Origin: Tethya wilhelma
Lineage: Eukaryota > Porifera > Demospongiae > Tethyida > Tethyidae
NCBI GenBank assembly: GCA_964030475.1
Contig: CAXIPT010000007.1
Span: 2,353,318 to 2,417,317 of the forward strand
Direction: 5' to 3'
Length of the DNA: 64,000 nt
A program made the position numbers and the translations under genes. The notes under the pieces are model-generated. The model was not told where the DNA came from. It ran no database searches and was given only the letters and a program-made list of their open reading frames with translations. Positions within the stretch are counted from its first letter, which is position 1, and the number at the start of each line of letters is the position of its first letter. Shown here one piece after another: positions 1 through 11,300 of this stretch.

Positions 1-1044
1 TGAAACTACTACGATGCCTCCTTTGCCTAAAGTCGTGGTTGAATTTGAACGTCAGTTTTATAGTGTGATTGAAGGAGAGTACATTAGAGTGTGTGTGGTG
101 ATAGTCAGTGGTGATGTACTGTTCCAGGACATCATCCTCGATGTTCATGTGTCTGCAAAGCAATGTAAGTAACGAACAAATTTAGTACTTAGATTTCAAA
201 TCCATTTTTTTTTTTTTGTTTCAATTCGAAATGGTTTCTTATTGTATAGATCTCAATGTGTATGGAAGAATCATTCTAGAAGTTGGAGCTACTGTTGCTG
301 CAAGAAGATGTGCTGATCTTCATTTCCCTGATGATGGCTATGTCAACACACGTGTGCAGGAGTTTGAAATTGAGCTGTTACCTTTCGAAGTCTACCCCAA
401 CCTTTGCTTTGGAACAAACACTCCAGCTTGGCTGTTCCTTGTGGAGCCTACCAGTAAGCAGGGGAAATTTTTAGTAAAGTCTTTGTTTTCAGACTCTCTG
501 TTTTGTGAATACTATATACCTGCTCAGAAAAAAAAAAGGAAAAGAGTGTATGGTATATAGGAGTTTTTTTAGAAAGGGGGATTTTTGTATTAATTTCATG
601 GGAAAAATTTCATGGTCACATATGGTCTCAACTGGTTAACCAAACCCCAAGCCTTTATTCATGAAAAAATATTTTGGTGGTTGTCATTCAACCACAAAAA
701 ACACAAAAATTTACCTCCCCCCTCCCCTCCTCCCCTCCCAAAAAAACCTCACTATAATATGGTATTATTCACAGAGGAGAGTCTAGTAATGAGGCTTATA
801 TGAGATGAAATTTTTCTCTTGTGTTGACATAAAAATTTGTGACTTCATATGCATTGATATGCGATGGAAGTTGATTGATGTATTTTTTATTTGTTTTCAG
901 TCGTGGAGGTAGGATTCTCTCAAGTGAACTACGGTGCTGATGAAATTGATGGTGAAGTGGTGGTATGTGTTGATCTCCTCTCTCCTGTTCATCTCAGTAG
1001 CCCTATTGAGATGAGAGTTCAAACTCAAGATGGAACAGCAATAG
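1..1044 (+). CDS. Calx-beta-repeat protein, partial (three exons)
   Basis: Three coding exons are visible: up to 164, 250-453 and 901-1044, each bounded by AG/GT and all joining in phase 1. The third exon reads V-x-V-G-F-S-Q-V-N-Y then G-E-V-V-V-C-V-D-L and ends with T-Q-D-G-T-A-I, the usual run of a Calx-beta (extracellular beta-sandwich, often calcium-binding) repeat. The first two exons look like the preceding repeat and linker, with the same V-C-V-V strand (VIEGEYIRVCVVIVSG). The 5' end lies outside the window. The 3' side runs into a CA repeat, an N gap and a mobile repeat, and I find no further exon. Such repeats occur in large adhesion or extracellular matrix proteins; the full identity cannot be seen. 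The Calx-beta call is from pattern, not a search. Confidence 0.6.
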
Positions 1045-1091
1045 GTAGGCATTCGATTTTCTTCACACAATGGGACATGCATGTTGCAAAG

Positions 1092-1138
1092 CACACACAC
1101 ACACACACACACACACATGCACACACACACACACACAC
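1092..1138. repeat. (CA)n microsatellite at gap edge
   Basis: CA dinucleotide run interrupted once by TG. It immediately precedes the N gap and probably caused it. Confidence 0.95.
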
Positions 1139-1277
1139 NNNNNNNNNNNNNNNNNNNNNNNNNNNNNNNNNNNNNNNNNNNNNNNNNNNNNNNNNNNNNN
1201 NNNNNNNNNNNNNNNNNNNNNNNNNNNNNNNNNNNNNNNNNNNNNNNNNNNNNNNNNNNNNNNNNNNNNNNNNNNNN
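1139..1277. other. Assembly gap (139 N)
   Basis: Run of N between a CA microsatellite and a family A repeat. Any Calx-beta exon here is hidden. The 5' hairpin arm of family A copy 1 is also probably lost in this gap. Confidence 0.99.
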
Positions 1278-2137
1278 AGCTTATTATTGCATTCAATTCA
1301 GTTCAATTTCAGTTCCTACTAATCAGTTGGCTAAGTAGTTGACTATATAACAGACAGGTAACTTAAATTGGACTGCTGGCCAGGCAAAAGTTAGGTATAA
1401 AAAATGAAGTAGTCATGTGCCGAAATTGAGACATGCCTTGTTCCAATACTTTTTACCGCACTGCCCATTCCTACACTGCTTATTTTTTTGAAATTTTTAC
1501 TACTTGTTCATTCACTTTTTTCAACACTACAGTGTGGAGACTATTAGAGACTGGTTAGTCCCTACAAAAAGCTTGAGTGGCAGCTACATGCACTGCATTC
1601 TGCTTAAGAGGCTAATGCGCATGCGCATATAATAATGCCACGTGGATAGATAATGATGACCTTTGAACTCTCAAAGAGGGCTGCATTGTAGTACGTGAAT
1701 TTATACACTAAGTTTCAAAGCTTTCTAGTTTTTGTTTAGGCATGTTTATGATCAAAACGAGTATCAAGGAATGTAGTACCCATGAAAAGAACTTACTTTG
1801 TGCTGTCAAAGTTGGCTCAACACATTCTGGTTCTCTGGAAATCCTTTTCAAGTAAGTCAGTTAGGAAGTACGTAAGTACGTAAGTACGTTAGAGAACAAA
1901 AAATGACACTATGGTGGCTTCCCACTGGCACTCTCTGCGAGTGCTAAGGAAAGTTTTTGTGAGTTTTGGGCCTTGCGGCATGCAGTTGGTAATCTTTCAG
2001 TAAGAGCCTCTCAGCAACTTTGAAGGTTATTTTTTGTTTGAGTAGATTTTTATAGTGACCAACATTTTGTATTGTGTCTATGGGACAGTCGGCCCATTCC
2101 TACTATACGTACTACCGTACGTATGATAGTACAAGCA
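1278..2137 (+). mobile_element. Family A repeat, copy 1 (5' arm lost in gap)
   Basis: Matches the copies at 9318, 13126 and 20316 over its whole length, starting at AGCTTATTATTGCATTCAAT and ending in the palindromic run TACTATACGTACTACCGTACG. It contains the GAAGTAGTCATGTGCCGAAA arm, a GCGCATGCGCAT core and a CCACGTGG motif. No ORF of note. It is most similar to the copy at 20316-21333. Confidence 0.85.
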
Positions 2138-2936
2138 GCTGTGCTAACAATTACTACATGTATGCTAACTACATGTTTGACAACAACTGTAATGTAAATT
2201 TGAGTGTCGAACCGCTGCATAGTACCGTTCCTATATGCTTCTAGCCTCGTGCCCAGGCTCCTCCTTCACGAATATTTTCTTCGAAAATAAGCAAGGAGAG
2301 AGCCTGGTATCAAATATCACGTGCGTGACATATATATATAGGTGGACGCCATGCAAGGTAAGGTAAAACGGGGTAATTCGGGACGCGGCGCGGGGTAATT
2401 TGGGACACTTCCGGGTTGTACCTCCTCCTGGCTGAAAACAAGGAAAGCTACCAGGATGGTTTGATGTCACATTTATAGGGACACACCCTAGCTACAATGT
2501 ACCAAAGACTCACATTGGTTGCAACTCTGCTTCGTAGTTAAACAGTTGTTTTTCCTGGATACCTCTTACGCGAAATTGACCGTTTGCTGATAAAAACATT
2601 ACAATGTTTAATTTTTAGGACAGAAAACTACTAAGCATTCGACTAAAAGAGTTTCTACATATAATATATTATCTTCTCTACCTGATATCACAAATTTATG
2701 TTCATAGCTACTGCACACGAAGAGTTAGCAGCGTCAAAAGCGCACATCCATAGAAAGTGGGCGGGGCTGTTAGGGAGAATCAGCTATTATTCCTCTCCAC
2801 CGTGTGATACACCTCTACAATCTCTTCATACATACATCTATAGCTTAATTTCATCTTCTTACACATATTCTGGTACTAAATGACCAAATTATAAAAATAG
2901 GATCACATACACAGCACTTTTAATAATATTTTTCTA
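2138..2936. other. Intergenic stretch, no gene seen
   Basis: No supported exon on either strand. It contains a fragment near 2245-2310 of the AGCCTCGTxCCCAGGCTC type that also makes up fold-back family C, and a GGTAATTCGGGAC/GGTAATTTGGGAC near-repeat around 2375-2405. Confidence 0.5.
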
Positions 2937-5900
2937 TTAATTTCTGTATACTTCCAATAAACNAAACCCAGAGTTACAACTGCAATCAAAAGAGCCTTCA
3001 GTATTTGTACAGACTTGCTCACATCCGCCATTGTTTGTGTCACACTCAATAATATCTGAAAAATTTCAACAAAGTCTTTGAATTTGAATTTTTTCCTCTG
3101 ACAATTACTTACCATCACAATTCAGCATATCAGCATTACGAACAAACCCAGAGTTACAACTGCACTCAAAGGAGCCTTCAGTATTCGTACAGACTTGTTC
3201 ACATCCACCATTATTTGTGTCACACTCAATGATATCTGAAAATTTCAAAGTCCTTAGTTCTAATTTTCGCTCCATTTGACAATTACTTACCATCACAATT
3301 GAGCATGTCAGCATTAAGAACAAACCCAGAGTTACAATTGCACTCAAAGGAGCCTTCAGTGTTTGTACACACCTGCTCACAATCACCATTGTTTGTGTCA
3401 CACTCAATGATATCTGAAAAATTTCAACAAAGTCTTTGATTTGCGATTATTCCTCTACTTAATTGCCGAGCACCTTAGTGCGAGGCAGTGTAATCGTGCA
3501 GGGACGAAAATTGTGCAAGTAGTCAGCCAATTAAGTGTCATAATACCGGATGAAAACAGTGCCAATTTAGCAAAACAATTATGCATTAAAAATTTGATGA
3601 CCTTTACCGATCAATGTCACTAAACATGTTCATGCAAGCGCCCACACTACTGTCTGTGATGGAACACAGCCACTGGAGTGCTGGTTGTCATACTTGAATC
3701 CTCTAGCTGCAATCAGATTAAGTGATTCTAGATATAGTTTAGAACTAACTGCAAACAATACTGCTTTTGTGATTCAAGGAATGCATCTGAGCAAGGCAAT
3801 TTCCCTGCACTCAGTGTATATATACTACTATATAATATTATAGTCTCATGAAGCCAGCCTCTCACACTTGCTCCGCCCATATCCTCCACAAGGGAAAGGG
3901 TCTACTTGCATGTCTATACCTGATCTTGTACAAGCGGAATGTAATTTACGCACCATGTCAGCAAAATGATTATGTCATGTAGTATGTGTTTAAAAATAAA
4001 AAGACAATACAAAGGAAAGTTTTTCTAGAGAAAAAGAGAAGAAAACAAATCTAGAGAGGCCCCCTCCCTGCTTAGTGAAGCAGCAGTCCTAGCTGCAAAC
4101 AACAGAATGATAAATTGATATGTATCCATCTTGTAACATAAGGCATTGAATAACTTGCTCCCAAATCTAGAAAAAGTGGTTAACTATACTCTGATCGGTT
4201 ATGACAGATTTCCAACACAAGTACAAGATGAGGTAGACAGTACAGGCACGCAACCAGACCCTTTCCTTTTTGGAGCATATGGGCAGAGCAAGTAAGAGGC
4301 CAGTGAGAGGCTGGCTTTGTGAGACTACACTTGATAGACTTACCATCACAATTCATCAGGTCAGCATTGAGAAAAAACCCAGTGTTACAACTGCACTGAA
4401 AGGAGCCTTCAGTGTTTGTACACATCTGTTCACAACCACCATTGTTTGTGTCACACTCAATGACATCTGAAAAATTTTAACAAAATCTTTAATTTTTGAA
4501 TTTTCGCTCTATTTGACAATTACTTACCATCACAATTCATCAGGTCAGCATTCAAAACAAATCCGGAGTTACAACTACACTCAAAGGAGCCTTCAGTGTT
4601 TGAACAGACTTGCTCACATCCACCATTATTTGTGTCACACTCAATGATATCTGAAAATTTCAAAATAAATCTTTGACATATGATTTTTTTCCATTTGCAT
4701 TTCATAAACTTACCATCACAATTCATCATGTCAGCATTGAGAACAAACCCAGAGTTACAACTGCACTCAAAGGAGCCTTCAGTGTTTGTACACATCTGTT
4801 CACATCCACCATTGTTTGTACCACAATCATTGATGTCTATATAAACAAACCTTTTGATCCAAATTTCCCATTTTTATTTTATAATATCACTTACCATCAC
4901 AGTTCAGCATGTCAGCATTGAGAATAAAGCCAAAATTGCAACTGCACTCAAAGGAGCCTGGTGTATTTGTACAGATCTGCTCACAACCACCATTGTTTGT
5001 ATCACACTCATTGATATCTAAAATATTTGAACAAAGTCTCTGAATTTTTTACTTTTTTTCTACTCTACGACTTACCATCACAATTCATCATGTCAGTATT
5101 GAGAACAAACCCAGAGTTACAACTGCATTCAAATGAGCCTTCAGTGTTTGTACAGACCTGCTCACAACCGCCATTGTTTGTATCACACTCAACGATATCT
5201 ATAAAAACAATTATAGAATTCTTTTTCTATTTGACCACTAAAATCACCATGTGATTACTTCATTTTTATCTCTGCATTGATTCCTTATATTGTAATCATG
5301 TAAGGTTCAAACATGAAGTTGCAATGATATAATCTGAACATAGCTTCATATCACAATGGTTCAAATTAATGCTGCTGATGTGCAATCATTAGTATAAAGT
5401 ACATATAAAAAGGAAGGAACTTAGAAACAATTGCAATTCTTGGACATTAGCAGTTTGTCAAAGGAAAAAAATCTATTAATACTTTTTACAGCTAGCCTTG
5501 ATACCTGGCTTCTTCTTCACAAATATATTTTTTAAAAAACTCTATTTGATAGACTTACCATCACAATTCAACATGTCAGCATTGAGAACAAACCCAGAGT
5601 TACAATTGCACTCAAAGGAGCCCTCAGTGTTTGTACAGACTTGCTCACATCCACCATTGTTTGTGTCACACTCATTGATATCTGAAAAATTTTAACAAAG
5701 TCTTTGAATTTTGAATTTTTTCCTCTGACAATTACTTACCATCACAATTCAGCATATCAGCATTACGAACAAACCCAGAGTTACAACTGCACTCAAAGGA
5801 GCCTTCAGTGTTCGTACAGACTTGTTCACACCCACCATTGTTTGTGTCACACTCAATGACATCTGAAAATTTCAAAGTTTTTAGTTTTGATTTTCGCTCA

Positions 5901-7484
5901 ATTTGATAATTATTACTTACCATCACAATTGAGCATGTCAGCATTAAGAACAAACCCAGAGTTACAACTGCACTCAAAGGAGCCTTCAGTGTTTGTACAG
6001 ACTTGCTCACATCCACCATTGTTTGTGTCACACTCAATGATATCTGAAAAATTTCAACAAAGTCTTTGATTTACGATTATTCCTCTACTTAATTGCCGAG
6101 CGCCTTAGCACAAGGCAGTGTAATCGTGCAGGGCCAAAAATTGTGCAAGTAGCCAGTCAATTAAGTGTCATAACACCAGATGAAAACAGTGCCAAGTTAG
6201 CAAAACAGTCATGCATTTGATGACCTTTACCGATCAATATCACTAAACATGTGCATGCAATTGCCCACACTACTGTCTATGATGGAACACAGCCACTGGA
6301 GTGCTGGTTGTCATACTTGAATCCTCTAGCTGCAATCAGATTAAGTGATTCTAGATAGTTTAGAACTAGTTGCAAACAATACTGCTTTTGTGATTCAAAG
6401 AATGCATCTGCACTCAGTGTACAACTATAGTATATAGTCTCATGAATCCAGCCCCTCACACTTGCTCCGCCCATATCCTCCACAAGGGAAAGGGTCTACT
6501 TGCATGTCTATACCTATAAAAATCTTGTACCAGCGGAACGCACCATGTCAGCAGGGGCTGGCTTCACGAGACTACACTTGATAGACTTACCATCACAATT
6601 CATCAGGTCAGCATTGAGAACAAACCCAGGGTTACAACTACACTCAAAGGAGCCTTCAGTGTTTGTACAGAGTTGCTCACATCCACCATTGTTTGTGTCA
6701 CACTCAATGATATCTGAAAATTTCGAAATAAATCTTTGGCATATAATTTTTTCCATTTGCAATTGATAGACCTACCATCACAATTCATCATGTCAGCATT
6801 GAGAACAAACCCAGAGTTACAACTGCACTCAAAGGAGCCTTCAGTGTTTGTACACATCTGTTCACATCCACCATTGTTTGTACCACAATCATTGATGTCT
6901 ATATACAATAATTAAACAAACCTTTTAATCCAATATTCTCATTTTAATTTTATAATATCACTTACCATCACAATTCAGCATGTCAGCATTGAGAATAAAG
7001 CCAAAATTGCAACTACACTCAAAGGAGCCTGGTGTATTTGTACAGATCTGCTCACAACCACCATTGTTTGTATCACACTCATTGATATCTAAAATATTCG
7101 AACAAAGTTTTTGAATTTTGAACTTTTCTTCTACTTGACAACATACCATCACAATTCAGCATGTCAGCATTGAGAACAAACCCAGAGTTACAACTGCAGG
7201 AAAAGGAGCCTTCAGTGTTTGTACAAATCTGCTCACAACCACCATTGTTTGTGTCACACTCAATGATATCTGAAAATTTTGAAATAAATCTTTCACATAA
7301 TATATTATATGAATTCTTCTATTTGCCTTTGATAGACTAGCTTACCATCACAATTTAGCATGTCAGCATTGAGAGCAAACCCTGAGTTGCAACTGCACTC
7401 AAAGGAGCCTTCAGTGTTTGTACACATCTGCTCACAACCACCATTGTTTGTGTCACACTCATTGATATTAAGTGAAAGATTTTG
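2937..7484 (-). CDS. Array of 16 calcium-binding EGF exons
   Basis: Exons (minus strand, 5' to 3'): 7346-7484, 7147-7269, 6966-7088, 6776-6898, 6591-6713, 5921-6043, 5740-5862, 5559-5681, 5076-5198, 4895-5017, 4714-4836, 4528-4650, 4344-4466, 3291-3413, 3113-3235, 2937-3055. Fourteen are exactly 123 bp with phase 1/1 ends, each one cbEGF domain starting [14 protein letters not shown] and containing [14 protein letters not shown]. The D-x-x-E/Q and N-T-x-G-S-F consensus indicates calcium binding. The 5' exon lacks AG at the usual place but can use an AG 15 bp upstream in phase 0. The 3' exon is cut short: after N-S-G-F it diverges, contains a single N (2963) and reaches TAA at 2937. No signal peptide exon was found between 7485 and 8344, so this may be the 3' part of the ADAM gene rather than a separate gene. 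Confidence 0.8.
3056..5198 (-). repeat. EGF segmental duplication, block 1
   Basis: Holds seven EGF exons and a long spacer (3414-4343). Exon order, intron sequence and spacer are repeated in block 2. Diagnostic exons are the variant starting N-D-C-G-T-N-N (4714-4836) and the next with N-F-G-F-I-L-N-A (4895-5017). Confidence 0.75.
5682..7269 (-). repeat. EGF segmental duplication, block 2
   Basis: Repeats block 1 in the same order: two EGF exons, a shorter spacer (6044-6590 against 3414-4343) with the same CTTAATTGCCGAGC and CATGTCAGCA stretches, then the N-D-C-G-T-N-N exon (6776-6898) and the N-F-G-F exon (6966-7088). It has one EGF exon fewer than block 1. Confidence 0.75.
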
Positions 7485-8344
7485 CTAAATTAATGAGTAT
7501 GACACAAGCAATTTAGGCATTTGCAGAAAGTTTATTTGGTTTTAGAAAGCTGTTCAAAAGTGAAATAGTGGACAATACTTTTTTGTATGGGACAGAATAG
7601 CTCTCTTTTGACTGGTAAGGGATAATAAGAAAGTTGTNGCTACATCAGAATGATCAGATCTGAGGTTGCCATAGCAACCATATTCACCACCGCATAATTA
7701 ATTATTCATAAGAATTCAAGAAATCACAATTATTCATGATATGCATGTCACATGACCAAATTAACTGGACGAACATGTTGAGGCAAGTTTGGTGAACATC
7801 TGTATGTGTTGCCATGGTAATATAGGCTATCGTTTAGGAGATAGACACATTACATTAAATTTTGAATAAATTAAGCATAGGCAGCCTTAACTCCCCTGAG
7901 TTAATGAGGTCATAATATTATAGATATTATCTATGATGAGGTGTTAATCTAATGATGGCAGATCAATGATCTAGTGATTCCTCTTCTACATGCATATACC
8001 TTCCCATGCAGTCAGTACACCGTCGACGATAATAATAATAATTATACTAATAATTATTATAGAAAATAAGCAACTTAATCTTCAGTGGTTAATAATAGTA
8101 AGCTGTCTTATGTAAGCTAATAATTTCACGACACTGTATGATAAATTGGTAATGATCGCAAAACTATACACAAATAATATTCACATTAGCACACAAACAT
8201 GTACTGTATCAACAATTACAATGTAGAGTCACTTTACTTTCAGCAAACAAACAAGAAATTAGAATCTGATATTGAACCATTAAGGTTTAGTAAAGTATAT
8301 AATATTATCATTCTACCCAATTATAATCTGAGGTAGAGTTCAAA
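7485..8344. other. Intron or intergenic stretch, no exon seen
   Basis: AT-rich, with one N at 7638 and many TAATTATTA motifs. No credible exon, signal peptide or promoter. It separates the last Ig exon of the ADAM gene from the first EGF exon of the array and could be an intron joining them. Confidence 0.45.
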
Positions 8345-11300
8345 TCAAACCAAGTTAATGTATATATTCTGAAGGACGTTATCCTTATCTGGAACTTCAC
8401 ATCGGTACACTCCAATTGGACCTGTTGAACCACTACGCCTGCTCAGTCTAACCAGCTGGTCACCTCTTCCTCTGTAAAAGCTCTCGCCAGCAGCATTGTT
8501 AGGGACTTTATTTCCATTGGGATAGTAGAACTCCCCAAATCGATTAGGTACAGTAGCACAGCATCTTGCTTTGTTAGTGATACAGAGCAAGGCATCATCT
8601 CCCTCTCCAACTTCAGTCACTGGAATGACACTGTTGTTGGCATAGAGTTTACCCTTGAGAGAGAACTGGACAGCTACATGAGGAGAGCATGCATGCAATA
8701 GATAATTATTATTTGTAAATATATTTGTTTGTCATTGCCTAGCAACCAAAGTTTTTATAGGCTAATTACCGGTTAGTGCCTGGGTGGAGGTGACAATAGA
8801 GTAGCTAGGGGTCATAGGGGGTCAATGGCAAACAAAATAGTTGCATGCCCTTAACTGTGCAGCACTCAACCATGCATCAAGTGCTGCCCACTTAAGGGTC
8901 ATGCAACTATAATTTACATGGTTGTACTATATACAATACAGGCACATGCATGCATATTTAAGTATAAAGCATGTTCATAACTTCTTGTACCATATAATGG
9001 TTATAAGCTACACATGTACATCAAAGGAAAAGCAGCTGCTAAGATACTCATATACCCTATCCAAGCTGAAGTTGTGCACATGTAAACCAGGGTGTATGAT
9101 CCAATACACCCTAGTCTTGTTTGTATTGACTGAACAAGTTGTACGATCAGTACCATGATACCAGCTGTACTAGCACATATTCACAATCTCCTCTAACTTA
9201 TAATTACTTGGAGGAACTGGAGGTGATGCAGTGGGTGGTGGTGGACCTGTAGCATAATATACGAATGACTTGAGTGAACAATATTGCCTGATTGAGTCAA
9301 ATTGACATAATATTATTACAAGTAGCAAAAATTTCAAAAAAATAAGTAGTGTAGGAATGGGCAGTGCAGTAAAAAGTATTGGAACAAGGAATGTCTCAAT
9401 TTCGGCACATGACTACTTCATTTTTATGCTTGATCCCTCATATGGATCCTCAGTATCATAAACGCAATGATAATAAGTTATTATGTACATAGTATACCAT
9501 AGCTTATTATTGCATTGGTTTAAATTCCTACTAATCAGTTAACTAAGCAGTGGAGTAAACTATAACAGACAGGTAACTTAAACTGGACAGCCAGCCAAGA
9601 GTTGGTTATAAAAATGAAGTAGTCATGTGCCGAAATTGAGACATTCCTTGTTCCAATACTTTTTACCGCACTGCCCATTCCTACACTACTTATTTTTTTG
9701 AAATTTTTGCTACTTGTTCATTCACTTTTTTCAACACTACAGAGTGGAGACTATCAGAGACTGGTTAGTCCCTACAAAAAGCTTGAGTAGCAGCTACATG
9801 CACTACATTACACTGGAGCAGGCTAATGCACATGCGCATATTAATAATGCCACGTGGATAATGACCTTTGAACTTACCTACAAATGGCTACATTGAAGTA
9901 CATGAATTTATACTCTCAGTTTCAAAGCTTTCTAGTTTTTGTTTAGGCTTATTTGTGATGAAAACGAGTATCAAGGAATGTACTACCTATGAAAAGGAGT
10001 TACTTTGTGCTATCAAAGTTGGCTCAACACATTCTGGTTCTCTGGAAATGCTTTTCAAGTAAGTCAGTTAGAAAGTACGTACGTACGTTAGAGGAACAAA
10101 AATGGCATTGTTGTGGCTTCCCACTAGCTCTCTCTACGAATGCTGAGGAAAGTTTCTGTGAGTTTTAGGCCTTGCATGCGATTGGTAATCTGTCGGTTAG
10201 AGCCTCTGAGCAAGTTTGAAGGCTTAATTTTGTTTTGCTAGATTTTTATGATCATAAACATTTTGTATTGTGTCTATGGGACATTCGGCCCATTCCTACT
10301 ATACGTACTACCGTACGTATGATATGCGATCGAATCTGTGACTTAAAAATTATTGTGCATGAGAGTAAGTGCACAAGTAAAGTCTTGTAGTTGTCTCTTA
10401 CTCAAGTTGAAGTAGATCTTCTGAGTGACACCACTTTTATCTGGCACTTCACATCGGTACATTCCAGTTGGAGCTATAGCACCATTGCGCCTGCTCAGTC
10501 TAACCAGCTGTTCACCTCTTCCTCTGTAAAAGCCCTCACCAGCAGCATTGATAGGGACTTTATTTCCATTGGGATAGTAGAACTCCCCAAATCGATTAGG
10601 TACAGTAGCACAGCATCTTGCTTTGTTAGTGATACAGAGCAAGGCATCATCTCCCTCTCCAACTTCAGTCACTGGAATGACACTGTTGTTGGCATAGAGT
10701 TTACCCTTGAGAGAGAACTGGAAACCTAAAACAGAAACGTTAAGTAAAATAATGCCTAGACATTAATTCCTAGCTCTCACATATAAAGCCTAGCAGCATA
10801 AACTCGTCATGAGATTCGGTACTGTAATGAATTTACCAAATTTGCAAGTCCTTCCATCATTGTCAAGAAAATAGCCTACTCTACAACTGCATTGGAAGGA
10901 TCCTTCAGTGTTGTTACACATTTGGTCACATCCACCATTGTCAGTTAGACACTCATTCACATCTACAGTGGTTAAAATTAATAATTATTGTTAAACTGCT
11001 TTTTTTGCTTGAGCACTGTATAGTTAACAAAATTTACCAACACATATTGTTGGAATTTCTTTTTCAAGATCTTCTGGACCAGCAAAATCAAGAGAGTATC
11101 CATCTCTACAGACACAAGTATGGGAGCCTACTGTGTTAACACAGATTTGTTCACATCCACCATTGTTGATTTCACATTCATCTACATCTATAATTATAGT
11201 GCGTGTACACAAAAAAAACCCATAAATTAATGCCTATTATGAAGTACAATAGCTGATGAAAATAATCTTACCATTGCAAGATAATCCATCACTGTCGAAC

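Noticed and set aside
897..1136. CVCVCV and HTHTHT open frames
   Set aside because: Produced by the CA microsatellite and by reading through N.
5498..6766. Plus-strand ORFs over the EGF region ([18 protein letters not shown] type)
   Set aside because: Antisense shadows of the minus-strand EGF exons. The splice sites and conserved EGF cysteines are on the minus strand.
3056..7269. Regular spacing of near-identical units, resembling a CRISPR array
   Set aside because: Units are 123-bp EGF exons with splice sites, in a eukaryote.
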